A stretch of 64,000 bases of DNA from JAOAPY01 sp038237475 (GTDB lineage: Bacteria > Acidobacteriota > Blastocatellia > Pyrinomonadales > Pyrinomonadaceae). The stretch is from positions 581,864 to 645,863 of the forward strand of contig JBBRYS010000001.1 of the NCBI GenBank assembly GCA_038237475.1, given 5' to 3'. How positions within the stretch are numbered: position 1 is the first letter of the stretch; the number at the start of each line of letters is the position of its first letter. This document shows, in pieces, positions 42,701 to 51,416 of this stretch. Made by a program: the position numbers and the translations under genes. Below the pieces are notes generated by a model. That model was given only the letters and a program-made list of their open reading frames with translations. It was not told the DNA's origin and made no database searches.

Positions 42701-44496
42701 ACCTTGAGCAATGGTGAGTAAACCAGCCCGATTTGATCGCTAAGTCGCAAGTAGTCCGCTTGAGAGGTGTCGATCTCATTACGTCGATTGTTATGAACGA
42801 CCATTCGGCCCGATAGGTCTTGCCACGAAGTAGCAACCTCCGCTTCTAATAGACCTTTCGCTTCTCGCTCCTTATCTTCTGGGTAAATCTCAACCAACGG
42901 TACAGGGTGGCGAATAGCAAGCAGTTCCTCGCGTCGTTCCCACTGCGATTTCAGATATTCAACTTCCGACAAACTTATTCCCGAGTTTCCGACGACCTTA
43001 GGATGACAATCGGGTCTCTCCAAAACCTTTGTAGCAAGGGCCAGAACATCTCTTACGTTCGCATCGGAATTGATTAGGGCTTCGCCTCCAACGGATGCAA
43101 TCCACTCTCTCGCCACATCGAGCGATTCCAACTGTTTTTGAACTCGATCAATCGAATCCTTCAGCTCATTCTCCGCATTAGGGTTATCGTCGAAGTTTTC
43201 AGCCCTCACATTGTTCCAGACATTCTCAGTATCGGTCAGAATCACGGCGAGATCTGGCCATTCACCAAGACACGCAAGTAGCTTATTTAGCCGCTCTTTG
43301 GAAAGCGCTTGCCAGTTTGCGATCGGAACGTTGGGCACATTCTTGAGTTCCTTGCGCAACTCAATCATTCCTGCGAGGGCCTCCCGTTTCGTAACCTGTA
43401 AAGATGGATGCGCTATTGTTCGGCCAAATTTCACCCTCTCGTTGAGTATCTTTCTCGTTTCGCGAAGTTCACCAAACGGATAAACCTGTGGGGTTTGTGT
43501 TGAAGGGAATTTGTTGGTTGCTTGCTTGAGGAATTCACGCTTATCCAAATCCTCATCGTGTAAATTTAGAAGTGCCGGTGTAAGCCCGCAATCGGAAAGC
43601 CGTTCCTCCACCTGCGTGATCGCCGCCTTCTTGTCGCACACCAGCAAAGCATTTCGCCCTCGCGCGAGAGCGTTGCTGATAATGTTCGCAATAGTCTGGG
43701 ACTTGCCAGTTCCAGGTGGTCCCTCGACTTGGAGGCAAAATCCTTGATCTGAAAGTTGTACGACCCGAAGTTGGCTGTCATCCGATGGCAGTACTAAGCC
43801 AAGTTCCTCTAATCCATCATCTGTAATTTCACCAAGGTCGGCGCTTTGCACCTTACTACCTTCGATCTTTGACTTCACAATGGGATTCAAGGCCAAAGCT
43901 TGACGCAGCGGCGGTTCGGTCAAGCGCGCTTGAACAACCATTTGCTGACTACTGAATAGCCCAACGTAGCCGTCAGGCTTTACCTGCTGAGCGCGGTTTC
44001 CCAATTGTGCTCGTATCCAATTCGTAGCTTCCGTTGGATCATCGGCCAAGCTCGAATTAGCCTGGATGCCAAAGCCCTTGAGATGCGCCGCTAGGACTGG
44101 GTTGAACTGCCACGATTCATCTTCCGATACCGTCACTTTCACATTCACGCCGCTTGTCTGAAGTGTTGCGCGCTTAAGGCACACCGGAAACAATGCAACG
44201 CGTTGTTGTTGGCCTGTAGTCCCGGCGATCGTCATCTCCACAGACCCGGAGCAAATGAAAGCGCAATGTTCGCCCCGTTCGCGAATTCGAGTTTGAAAGT
44301 TCCGGTAAAGGTTACGGGCTATCGGATCGCTCATTGTGCCGATCACGATAGCGCCACCACGGCTTAGCGAGTTGAAATCCAAAGGCTGCAGCTGCCGGAA
44401 CCTCTTAACCGGCATCTTCACTAGCGGGTTGTTTAGTCCTTGCGCTGTCGATTGCTTGAGCCACTTCTCTAAGTATTGCGCAAAAGTTTCTGGCAT
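39796..44496 (-). CDS. Giant SF1 helicase with C-terminal DUF559/Vsr-like nuclease
   Basis: The product has 1566 residues. Walker A is EGPPGTGKSQTIANII (~258). A very long insert follows before Walker B FDEASQIRILDG (~1137), GDKNQLPPTDFF, the motif around QVMLMSHYRSETPDLI, QGDEMDRIILSLTYG and VAITRSRSGF, all SF1 helicase motifs. The last ~110 residues form a DUF559/REase_MTES_1575-type nuclease: FEEQVVEFLENEGYEI, then GRFRLDIVV and LLAIECDGAGYHSS with the D...ExD pattern. This architecture (helicase plus Vsr-like nuclease) occurs in known single-protein defence systems such as Hhe; I see no HEPN domain here, so the type is left open. It is divergent from the next operon. Confidence 0.9.
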   Translation of the reverse strand: MPETFAQYLEKWLKQSTAQGLNNPLVKMPVKRFRQLQPLDFNSLSRGGAIVIGTMSDPIARNLYRNFQTRIRERGEHCAFICSGSVEMTIAGTTGQQQRVALFPVCLKRATLQTSGVNVKVTVSEDESWQFNPVLAAHLKGFGIQANSSLADDPTEATNWIRAQLGNRAQQVKPDGYVGLFSSQQMVVQARLTEPPLRQALALNPIVKSKIEGSKVQSADLGEITDDGLEELGLVLPSDDSQLRVVQLSDQGFCLQVEGPPGTGKSQTIANIISNALARGRNALLVCDKKAAITQVEERLSDCGLTPALLNLHDEDLDKREFLKQATNKFPSTQTPQVYPFGELRETRKILNERVKFGRTIAHPSLQVTKREALAGMIELRKELKNVPNVPIANWQALSKERLNKLLACLGEWPDLAVILTDTENVWNNVRAENFDDNPNAENELKDSIDRVQKQLESLDVAREWIASVGGEALINSDANVRDVLALATKVLERPDCHPKVVGNSGISLSEVEYLKSQWERREELLAIRHPVPLVEIYPEDKEREAKGLLEAEVATSWQDLSGRMVVHNNRRNEIDTSQADYLRLSDQIGLVYSPLLKVRRAQLQAILSLGNLHASIPRTWWTPEATPVLSVAGWKAHFQACASAAKGAPLPLHFVALERVSQTHWTHVEAKAEHGFNFVSYCLHFVNDRKCKYALRQVFPAIPPRRFKQWQEVTLQAVGALRNVESFRSASETHPVLKQLTSAYLAVAHEEPDHSEKYLALEEVRTLEKSAVLVEQMRGRNDLFEISNVHWQTFWEFPNPSLLSQVQTLLESFDKLVFPDKLSDNVETALKYYEHCQQRIERFLAECEKQDGDRTRGVIEAFAAQKEFAVCDRELEPLTKYIELQGEREIEPNWEWLHRIIEWRDVFERLRGQQRLDIDSPLWLKLSHNLHGHQKAMELAYSSLQTFFDHPIASLEDYDSLSALVIEILTDLPRRHLWLEKRRWRNKIPAFPEIKALWAKILEGSVKPEHAERLFCFNLLRLCDPIAKPHGSEFKQTLKGFMEQDEKLGSWVINHLKGRLRDSMQKAAVAAAHSDSELRRLAGLQRIRGTVRELVNAHLDYLLNAKSCWMMSPTSLANLIDSQVFEEYGVPFDLVIFDEASQIRILDGLLSMSFGKQVIIVGDKNQLPPTDFFAGFVNPEADSEVQDFGISESLLDEFGGVFEEDKTQVMLMSHYRSETPDLIRFSNDWFYSKTPGQPGTGLLEMYPPAHVSGIGRRLHYVPNAVYSETAGQRNNPTEAKEVVKLIELHVNECPEKSLGVVTMNIPQMDLIDAELQMFTSEKLRAFCADESKFFLRNLETVQGDEMDRIILSLTYGKNPAGHFSASVLGPLTKSGGERRLNVAITRSRSGFTVVSSLKAVDLESSGAQSKGFQCLKALLVGLENTEQARTFGIGSKRFERKRDGVSNVVHCESPFEEQVVEFLENEGYEIECQYGAGRFRLDIVVKDRGKNLLAIECDGAGYHSSLVARTRDRARERWLREKLGWRMHRVWSTNWWFFEQQEKDSIIEAINSARGTAQPQRQPAR

Positions 44497-44850
44497 CTGA
44501 GTATTTGCGACGCTGCGAAGGCCATCTGGAAGCCGTTTCTGCTAAGGTGCCTCTTAAGCCGACATTTTGGTTAGCGCGGTATTATTCATTATTTCGCCTC
44601 GCTGTGCCAATGCAAGTCGTTAAAAAGAGGGGTCATATGTCAGTATGGGTGCCACTGATCTAAATGAAAAGTGAGGGACAGCATATCTCGGAGTGTGTGC
44701 GGGAGAAGTTGTTGCCTTTTTGTTTTGGGAAAACGGTGGTCCTACTAAGGACATTAGTCGTTATGGACATACTTTTCGGAAATTCGGATCACGGCAGATG
44801 AAGGATTTGGGCAATCTTCCTCGTGACTTCAGTACATAGCGGGCAACCTC
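44497..44850. other. Divergent intergenic region with a direct repeat
   Basis: This region must hold promoters for both helicase genes. GGACAT occurs at 44749-44754 and 44765-44770, spaced 16 bases, as a possible operator. No gene is supported and no clear -35/-10 pair was found. Confidence 0.35.
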
Positions 44851-47800
44851 ATGCGAAAGTTAGATGGGACTTACATCTATTCTCCCTCAGATTTAATTAC
44901 CTTCCTTCAGTCTGAGTACGTTTCGTGGATGGATCGCTTCGATCTCGATCATCCGGGAGTGGCCGACCGAGACGAAACAGGAGATAGCGACGAGATCCTT
45001 CGCACCAAGGGTCAAGAGCACGAACAGGATTTCCTCGCACACCTTATAAATTCGAAACGCGACGTTTGTGAAGTAAAGGCGAATTCCGATCGGGTTGCCA
45101 CGACCTTGCGCGCTATGAAGGAAGGTCGGGAGGTGATCTACCAAGCCGAGCTTCAACATGACAACTTTAGAGGGTTTGCCGATTTCCTTATGCGCGTGGA
45201 GGGTCCATCCGCTCTCGGAAATTACCACTATGAAGTTTGGGATACGAAACTCGCCCGGAGTTTGAAGCCTTACTTTGCTATTCAACTCTGTTGCTATGCG
45301 GAGATGGTGCAGGCAATGCAAGGCCGTTTGCCGGAACATATTGGGATTGTGCTCGGTACAAGCGAGGCCATACGCCTCCAAACCGAGGACTTCTACTACT
45401 ATTACCGCGCAATCAAACGCGCATTTCTCGAACAGCAACATAGCTTCGATCCCGACGTGCCACCCGCGATACCAGGGCTTAGTGATCTTCGACACTGGAC
45501 TGGCCACGCTTCTCGTCTCTTGGAAGCTCGCGATGACTTGAGCCTCATCGCTAACATTAGAACTATCCAGATTGAGCGCCTTCACGCAGCGGGAATCAAC
45601 ACGGTTCGCGGCTTGGCGGAGAGCACCGCTCAGAATGTCTTGAAGATCTCCCCGCCCGCTCTTAGTCGACTACGAACACAAGCGCGTTTACAAGTTGAAT
45701 CGCGCGGTTTGGAGAGGCCACGGTGGCAAGCAATTCAGTCCGATCCTGAACGTCCCCGTATGGGTCTCGCATTGCTTCCTCCTTCCTCTCCGAACGATGT
45801 GTGTTTCGACATGGAGGGGTTTCCGCTAATTGATGGGGGTCTGGAGTATTTGTTTGGAGCGACGTACAGCGAGAATGGCGAGATGCAGTTTCGCGATTGG
45901 TGGGCACACACCAGCGCAGACGAACAAATTGCATCGGAAGGTTTCATCCGCTGGGTTCATGCACGCTGGAAGAGCGACCCCACAATGCACATCTATCACT
46001 ACGCTTCCTATGAGACCGCTGCGTTAAATAAGCTGACGGGACGATTCGGTTCCTGCGAATTCGAGATGGATGATCTGCTTCGCAATGGAGTGTTTGTCGA
46101 TCTCTTAGCTGTAGTTCGCCAGGGATTGATCGTGGGAGAACCGAGCTATTCGCTCAAGAATATTGAGCACCTCTACAAGTCAAAGCGAACAGGTGAAGTA
46201 GCAACCGCAGTCGATTCTATTGTGTACTACCATAGGTGGCGGGAAGCACCGGATGGTGATGATTGGAGTACATCGCCAACGCTTAAACTTATTCGAGACT
46301 ACAACGAGGAGGACTGCGTCTCCACTTGGCAACTCGCCGAATGGCTGCGAACCGCGCAATTCGAAAGCAAAATCTCCTATGAACCCCGGACCGAAGATCC
46401 GAAACAGCCTAGTGAACTCACCGCCAAGCGTGCAGAGCTTGCCCAGGAAATCCTGAGTGAGATTCCCAGCGAGCCGAGCGACGACGGAGAGAAGTGGCGC
46501 GTGCACGCGATGCTTGCTCACCTGCTGGAATTTCATCGTAGGGAAGCGAAGCCGTCCTGGCGAAAACTCTTCGAGCGAAGGTTTAAAACCGAGGAGCAGT
46601 TGGTCGAAGATGCGGATTGCTTAGGAGCGCTGGAGCGGACTGGCACGGCGCCCACTCCATTGAGAAAATCGCTCTCATACGAATACCGATTTGATCCTGA
46701 CCAAGAGAGCAAGCTGAGAAGTGGAGATAAATGCAGGTACTCACATGATCTTGAGAGCAAGATTACGATAGAGAACATTGATTACGAATCTGGACTACTC
46801 ACATTCGCCCTCGGTAAGAATCGTCCCGCGCCACCGAACCGTCTTAGCCTCATCCCCGACGATCTTGTTCCCGCAAAGGTAATAGCTGATTCAATCGAGC
46901 GTACGGTGAAGGAGTATCACAACAGTGGGGTTTTTCCACAGCATCTCTCGGACTTGCTGTTTCGCAGGCGGCCTCGGTTGCAGAGCTTTAGCGGTGGTCC
47001 AATTGTTCCTGCTGGGACGACGATCCTCAATGCATGCATTGAGACAGTTTTGAAGCTTGATGGAAGCACGCTGTGCATCCAGGGTCCACCAGGTTGCGGC
47101 AAGACGTATGCGGGTGGGCACATGATCGCCGCATTGCTAAATGCCGGGAAGCGTGTCGGCATAACGTCTAACAGTCATCGCGCGATCTGCCTCCTGCTAA
47201 AGGCGACAGCCGAGGCCGCGGATAAGATGGGAATTTCTTTTACGGGAGCAAAGGCGGGATGCGAAGAAGATGATGAATCCATCCACAAGTCGATCCAGAT
47301 GCTCCCAACTAATGGTGACCTGTTCGAGCTGACGCAAATGCCCGCCTTAGTAGGTGGCACCGCGTGGGTGTTCAGCAACGAAAAGGCTCGCGGCGTGTTC
47401 GACTACCTCTTTGTGGATGAAGCTGGGCAGGTCTCGGTGGCAAACTTGGTGGGGATGGCACCCTCAACGAAGAACGTCGTCCTGCTGGGCGACCAGATGC
47501 AACTAAATCAGCCCATTCAAGGAACGCATCCCGGTGAGAGCGGAACTTCCATTCTCGAATACTTCCTGCAGGATAATGCAACCGTACCGGAGGATATGGG
47601 GATCTTCCTGGCGAATACCTGGAGGATGCGACCCGAGGTGTGCCAGTTCATTTCCGATGCCATCTACGATGGTCGACTTCAACCCGAATCGCTCACTAGC
47701 TGCCGGTCTATCCACCGCGGACCGGAGCAAACAAATCGAGTGGCACGGATTGCCGGACTGCTTTATGTTCCCGTCGATCATGAGGCCAGGACCTACGAGT

Positions 47801-48237
47801 CAGAAGAAGAAGCTGTTGCCATTCAGGAAATCATACAAGAATTGCTGAGGCACTCCTTGCAGCTCGGTGCAGAACCAGCGCGCCCTATAGGACTGGAAGA
47901 TATTCTGATCGTCGCTCCATACAACCTACAGGTGAGAAAGCTCAGATCGATCATGCCAGGTGCGAGAATTGGGACTGTGGATAAATTTCAGGGTCAAGAG
48001 GCTCCGATCGTGATCTTATCGATGACGACCAGCGAAGGAGATGCATCGCCGCGCGGCAGGGAATTCCTGTTTTCCACAAATCGGCTTAACGTGGCAATTT
48101 CCCGTGCGCAGATCCTCGCGATTGTCGTCGCGAGTCCCAAGTTGCAGCGCACCAGGTGCTCGCGTATCGAGCAGATGAAGCTTGTGAACCTCTTCTGCCG
48201 TGCGGCCCAAGCGGGCGACATGTCTGAAGCTATGTAA
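44851..48237 (+). CDS. RecB-like nuclease / RNase H-like / SF1 helicase fusion (TM0106 type)
   Basis: The product has 1128 residues. Residues ~1-240 form a RecB-family nuclease domain: GFADFL, VWDTKLARS (D-x-K) and the AIQLCCYAEMV motif. Residues ~310-510 resemble an RNase H-like/DnaQ-type domain (VCFDMEGFPLIDGG, IYHYASYETAAL, RDYNEEDCVSTWQLAEW). Residues ~700-1128 are an SF1B helicase: GPPGCGKTYAGG (~745), FVDEAGQVS (~855), LLGDQMQLNQPI, TWRMRPEVCQF, DKFQGQEAPIVILSM, LNVAISRA. All core motifs are intact. It is the first gene of four in one direction with 74, 72 and negative spacing. It likely cuts and unwinds DNA or RNA; a defence role is inferred from the neighbourhood. Confidence 0.9.
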   Translation: MRKLDGTYIYSPSDLITFLQSEYVSWMDRFDLDHPGVADRDETGDSDEILRTKGQEHEQDFLAHLINSKRDVCEVKANSDRVATTLRAMKEGREVIYQAELQHDNFRGFADFLMRVEGPSALGNYHYEVWDTKLARSLKPYFAIQLCCYAEMVQAMQGRLPEHIGIVLGTSEAIRLQTEDFYYYYRAIKRAFLEQQHSFDPDVPPAIPGLSDLRHWTGHASRLLEARDDLSLIANIRTIQIERLHAAGINTVRGLAESTAQNVLKISPPALSRLRTQARLQVESRGLERPRWQAIQSDPERPRMGLALLPPSSPNDVCFDMEGFPLIDGGLEYLFGATYSENGEMQFRDWWAHTSADEQIASEGFIRWVHARWKSDPTMHIYHYASYETAALNKLTGRFGSCEFEMDDLLRNGVFVDLLAVVRQGLIVGEPSYSLKNIEHLYKSKRTGEVATAVDSIVYYHRWREAPDGDDWSTSPTLKLIRDYNEEDCVSTWQLAEWLRTAQFESKISYEPRTEDPKQPSELTAKRAELAQEILSEIPSEPSDDGEKWRVHAMLAHLLEFHRREAKPSWRKLFERRFKTEEQLVEDADCLGALERTGTAPTPLRKSLSYEYRFDPDQESKLRSGDKCRYSHDLESKITIENIDYESGLLTFALGKNRPAPPNRLSLIPDDLVPAKVIADSIERTVKEYHNSGVFPQHLSDLLFRRRPRLQSFSGGPIVPAGTTILNACIETVLKLDGSTLCIQGPPGCGKTYAGGHMIAALLNAGKRVGITSNSHRAICLLLKATAEAADKMGISFTGAKAGCEEDDESIHKSIQMLPTNGDLFELTQMPALVGGTAWVFSNEKARGVFDYLFVDEAGQVSVANLVGMAPSTKNVVLLGDQMQLNQPIQGTHPGESGTSILEYFLQDNATVPEDMGIFLANTWRMRPEVCQFISDAIYDGRLQPESLTSCRSIHRGPEQTNRVARIAGLLYVPVDHEARTYESEEEAVAIQEIIQELLRHSLQLGAEPARPIGLEDILIVAPYNLQVRKLRSIMPGARIGTVDKFQGQEAPIVILSMTTSEGDASPRGREFLFSTNRLNVAISRAQILAIVVASPKLQRTRCSRIEQMKLVNLFCRAAQAGDMSEAM

Positions 48238-48311
48238 ATTGCCAAAATGTATCTGGGCCGGTCCCAAGGCCTTGATAGGCTTCTGAACTTTTTCTGACCA
48301 GACGCAATCTC

Positions 48312-50144
48312 ATGGGCATACTTAAGCGACTGTTCGGTACCCCTGCTGAAGGAACCTCCGAGCACTCCCGCGCACCGATTGAGACGGAAGCGGCTGTTGC
48401 TCGTAAGCTGCCGAAAAGCGTTCCATTGATCGATCTGGTTTTCAATGACCACTCTGCACTGAACTTCGAAGAAGAGCCCGAGAGCCCAACGAAAGCTGAT
48501 GGCCCTCCGCGCCACAAGACCGATTATTGGACAATTTACGGCGCAATAGAATCAGCGTACACAAATGAAGAACCAGAGAAGGCGGTGAAGCTGTTCTTAG
48601 AATTGCGCAAGACAGCTGATCTTCACAGCGGTGCTCTATCTCTATACCTTCGGGCTTACCGGAAGCTACGAGACAAGCTCGTTAAGGAAGGAAACCTGCG
48701 CGGGGCTTTCGCAGTCTCGGAAAACTTGCTTAGAGAAAAAATGTTAGCTGTCACGTCTAATGACGAACGCAAACATATTAAAATTGGACAATCGCTAGGT
48801 GTAAGCATACCGGAGGCCATGTCGACTAGAATGGCGCCGCCAAAGAGAAAGCCGGAAGCGTTTCTCCGTTTAACTTCGTCCCGAGGCTGGCAGATTGGGG
48901 AGACTTCCCTCAAGGACGAAAGGGACAAAGGCCAAAGCAAGTGGAAGGAAAGAGTTATTACGCAGTACGGCACGCTCGAAATCGCCCCATGGGGACTAGC
49001 AAAGTTTGGCGAACCGGAGCCACGTGCGATGCTGAGGTTCCACTCCTCTGCAGGCGAGTCGAGTCTGAGCGAACTGAACGGGGTCGCCTACAGAATCGGC
49101 TGGAATCCCTATGCGAGCGCCTTCATCACGATGTCCCCGGAAATGCTGGTGAGCGTTCGGCAACTTCAAGGCAACCAACTTTGCTCTCTGCAGCTTCCTT
49201 CGACACAACCGGAAGGCCCAGGTACGGACAAGTATCAAGTACGATGCGTGGCGACGTCTGGAGACGGATCTACGTCCCTTTTTTCGCGAGTCAGGCAAGC
49301 AGCGTTTCTGGATGGCGGTCTTAGGGAGATATGGCTTGCACAGACACCTCCGGCTCCTGGCGTTATAGAGGAGCGCTCATCTCCAGCGAGGAGCGAGGCT
49401 TCAGACTCGAACTCTGATGTCATTGCGGCCGCGCAGATATTGGGAATAGAAAAGGGAGCGAAGGCCGAGGATATTAAGCGTGCGTACCGAGCTATGGCTG
49501 TCCGCCACCATCCAGACAAAAACCCGGGAGACCCTAAGGCTCTTAACCTCATGAAGAGCATCAACGCCGCATACGAAGTACTCTTGGAGCAGCCCGCCTC
49601 TGAGGCGTGGGATACGGAATCCGAGGTTGTCACTTACTATTCAAGCCTTAACAGGACCACTTTCGAAACGGACTTCGGCACCATTGAATTCAGCATTGGC
49701 GTCGTCGGTCGATGGCAAGATTGGATCTACTCGTCGGCCATCAATCCAGAGGGTACGAGGGTGTTTCTCGGGTGCTATTCTGGCAGGATTTTCGAACTCG
49801 ACGCTAGCGGTCGCACTGTAAAGACAATTAAATTCAGTGAACCCATTACTACGCTTACGCCGCTCGAAAGCCACTTGCTAATTGAGTCTCATTCGAGGAT
49901 TGTAGCGCTTGCTGAAAATAAGGTGTGCGGAACCGTCGCGAAGCAGCAGGGTTCCTCAGTTACGTATTACCCAGGGGGCGTGATACTTCTTCACGGCAAG
50001 CGTTTGCTGATCTTCGACCGAGATCTTAAGTCGATCGGAGAGATCGAGGCCTTTGACACGGTTCGAGGGTTTTGGAAAGCAGGAGAATCCCTGGCTATTG
50101 AAACGAACCGGGCCATAACGAAAGTGGATGAGTTCTTCATCTAG
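48312..50144 (+). CDS. J-domain protein with helical N-terminus and beta-propeller-like C-terminus
   Basis: The product has 610 residues. Residues ~70-155 are helical and TPR-like (YTNEEPEKAVKLFLELRK). Residues ~180-350 form a domain I do not recognise. A J domain lies at ~370-425, with the HPD motif in VRHHPDKNPGD (~398). Residues ~440-610 read like beta-propeller blades (SSAINPEGTRVFLGCYSGRI, then FELDASGRTVKTI). J domains recruit Hsp70; no Hsp70 gene is nearby. Its place between a nuclease-helicase and an SbcCD-like pair suggests an adaptor or sensor in the same system. I know no described defence family with this build. Confidence 0.8.
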   Translation: MGILKRLFGTPAEGTSEHSRAPIETEAAVARKLPKSVPLIDLVFNDHSALNFEEEPESPTKADGPPRHKTDYWTIYGAIESAYTNEEPEKAVKLFLELRKTADLHSGALSLYLRAYRKLRDKLVKEGNLRGAFAVSENLLREKMLAVTSNDERKHIKIGQSLGVSIPEAMSTRMAPPKRKPEAFLRLTSSRGWQIGETSLKDERDKGQSKWKERVITQYGTLEIAPWGLAKFGEPEPRAMLRFHSSAGESSLSELNGVAYRIGWNPYASAFITMSPEMLVSVRQLQGNQLCSLQLPSTQPEGPGTDKYQVRCVATSGDGSTSLFSRVRQAAFLDGGLREIWLAQTPPAPGVIEERSSPARSEASDSNSDVIAAAQILGIEKGAKAEDIKRAYRAMAVRHHPDKNPGDPKALNLMKSINAAYEVLLEQPASEAWDTESEVVTYYSSLNRTTFETDFGTIEFSIGVVGRWQDWIYSSAINPEGTRVFLGCYSGRIFELDASGRTVKTIKFSEPITTLTPLESHLLIESHSRIVALAENKVCGTVAKQQGSSVTYYPGGVILLHGKRLLIFDRDLKSIGEIEAFDTVRGFWKAGESLAIETNRAITKVDEFFI

Positions 50145-50216
50145 TCATGTCTGACAATTATAAGGCAACCACGGCGACATCGTAGATCATCAGCCTTGCG
50201 AATCAGGACTTCGAAA

Positions 50217-51416
50217 ATGCCGAATCCAAAACCATTAAGGTTCCTCCAAATCTCTGACGTTCATGTAGATTCGAACCTTACCAGCAGCCGGCTTGCCTTG
50301 CCAAAGGACAAGCGAAGAACGCGAATCACGGAAATAAATGCTCTCGTGCAACAAGCAATGGAGCTTGCGACAGAGCGAGAAGCAGACGCGGTACTAATCC
50401 CTGGCGATCTTTGGGATGACGAGACAGTTTCTCAGGAGTCAGTCCACAGCTTAGTCGAGTCGTTTGCTTCGATAGATCCGATTCCCGTATTCATCGCTCC
50501 CGGCAATCACGACTTTTGTTCGCCTCTCTCGAAGTATTCTCGCGAGATGCAAGTAGCGCTGGGCATGCAGCCCTGGTCTGACAATGTGTTTATTTTCGAG
50601 AAACCTGATTTCGCTTCCGTTTCCCATCCTTGGCGCGAAGATGTCGTAGTGGTGGGACGGGCCTTTCTGGAGAACGTCAGAACAAGTCAGCGCTTACTCG
50701 GGACGCGAATCGCTCGGCCAACTGCGGCGATCAGTCTTCTTTTGTTCCACGGTTCGCTTGAGGGACACAACCGAGAGGGCGTTGCCAAAATAACTGCTCC
50801 TTTTTCGAGCGAAGAACTGCTCGCGCAAGAGTTCAGCTACACCGCCCTGGGCCACTACCATAGTTTTAGTCAAATAGTTGACGCCAACGGAAAGATCCGC
50901 GCCGCCTACGCAGGGTCGACCGGAGCCCGCATGTTGGGTGAAGAGGGTCCAAGACACGTCCTGATTGGTTCGGTTGATTCGAATGGCCTAGTCGGAGAAT
51001 TCGAAAAGGTTGAATTAGACCCCCGCAGGATATGCGCCTTGAACATCGATGTGACTGGAGCGAGCGGCGCGGAGATAGTATCGCGAATCGAGGAGAATGC
51101 ATCGCTTCAGCAGTGCCGACCAGTTGACATGGTTGCCGTAACGCTGTCCGGCAGGATCCACAAAGGAGCAAACGTCCGTTCAGCCGAGCAAGTCTTCCAG
51201 GATCGCTACTTCCACTTCAAGCTATTCGACCGGACACTGCCAGACTACGATCTCGACAATTATGATCGGAGAACTGTGGAAGGCAGGTTCATTGAAGAAA
51301 TGAAGAAGGAGATCGACTCTGCTGAAAACGACGAGCGACGACAGCACCTGGAGCGAGCCCTTTACTACGGTCTGGATGGGTTCCGAGGAGAGATAAAACC
51401 CGCTTATGAAGATTGA
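50217..51416 (+). CDS. SbcD/YhaO-like metallophosphoesterase (nuclease)
   Basis: The product has about 399 residues from ATG 50217 (AGGA nine bases upstream; a TTG at 50196 is less likely). The calcineurin-like motifs are complete: QISDVHVD, PGDLWDD, APGNHDF, LLFHGSLEG and LGHYHS. These bind two metals in Mre11/SbcD/YhaO nucleases. The end overlaps the following SbcC/YhaN-like gene by 11 bases, the usual arrangement for this enzyme pair. It should be the nuclease of a two-protein complex; its DNA substrate is unknown. Confidence 0.9.
   Translation: MPNPKPLRFLQISDVHVDSNLTSSRLALPKDKRRTRITEINALVQQAMELATEREADAVLIPGDLWDDETVSQESVHSLVESFASIDPIPVFIAPGNHDFCSPLSKYSREMQVALGMQPWSDNVFIFEKPDFASVSHPWREDVVVVGRAFLENVRTSQRLLGTRIARPTAAISLLLFHGSLEGHNREGVAKITAPFSSEELLAQEFSYTALGHYHSFSQIVDANGKIRAAYAGSTGARMLGEEGPRHVLIGSVDSNGLVGEFEKVELDPRRICALNIDVTGASGAEIVSRIEENASLQQCRPVDMVAVTLSGRIHKGANVRSAEQVFQDRYFHFKLFDRTLPDYDLDNYDRRTVEGRFIEEMKKEIDSAENDERRQHLERALYYGLDGFRGEIKPAYED

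Noticed and set aside
44636..44700. Possible terminal remnant of an IS21-like element (TGTCAGTATGGGTGCCACTG and following)
   Set aside because: The phrase recalls IS21-type ends, but there is no second end and no transposase relic in the window, so it cannot be supported.
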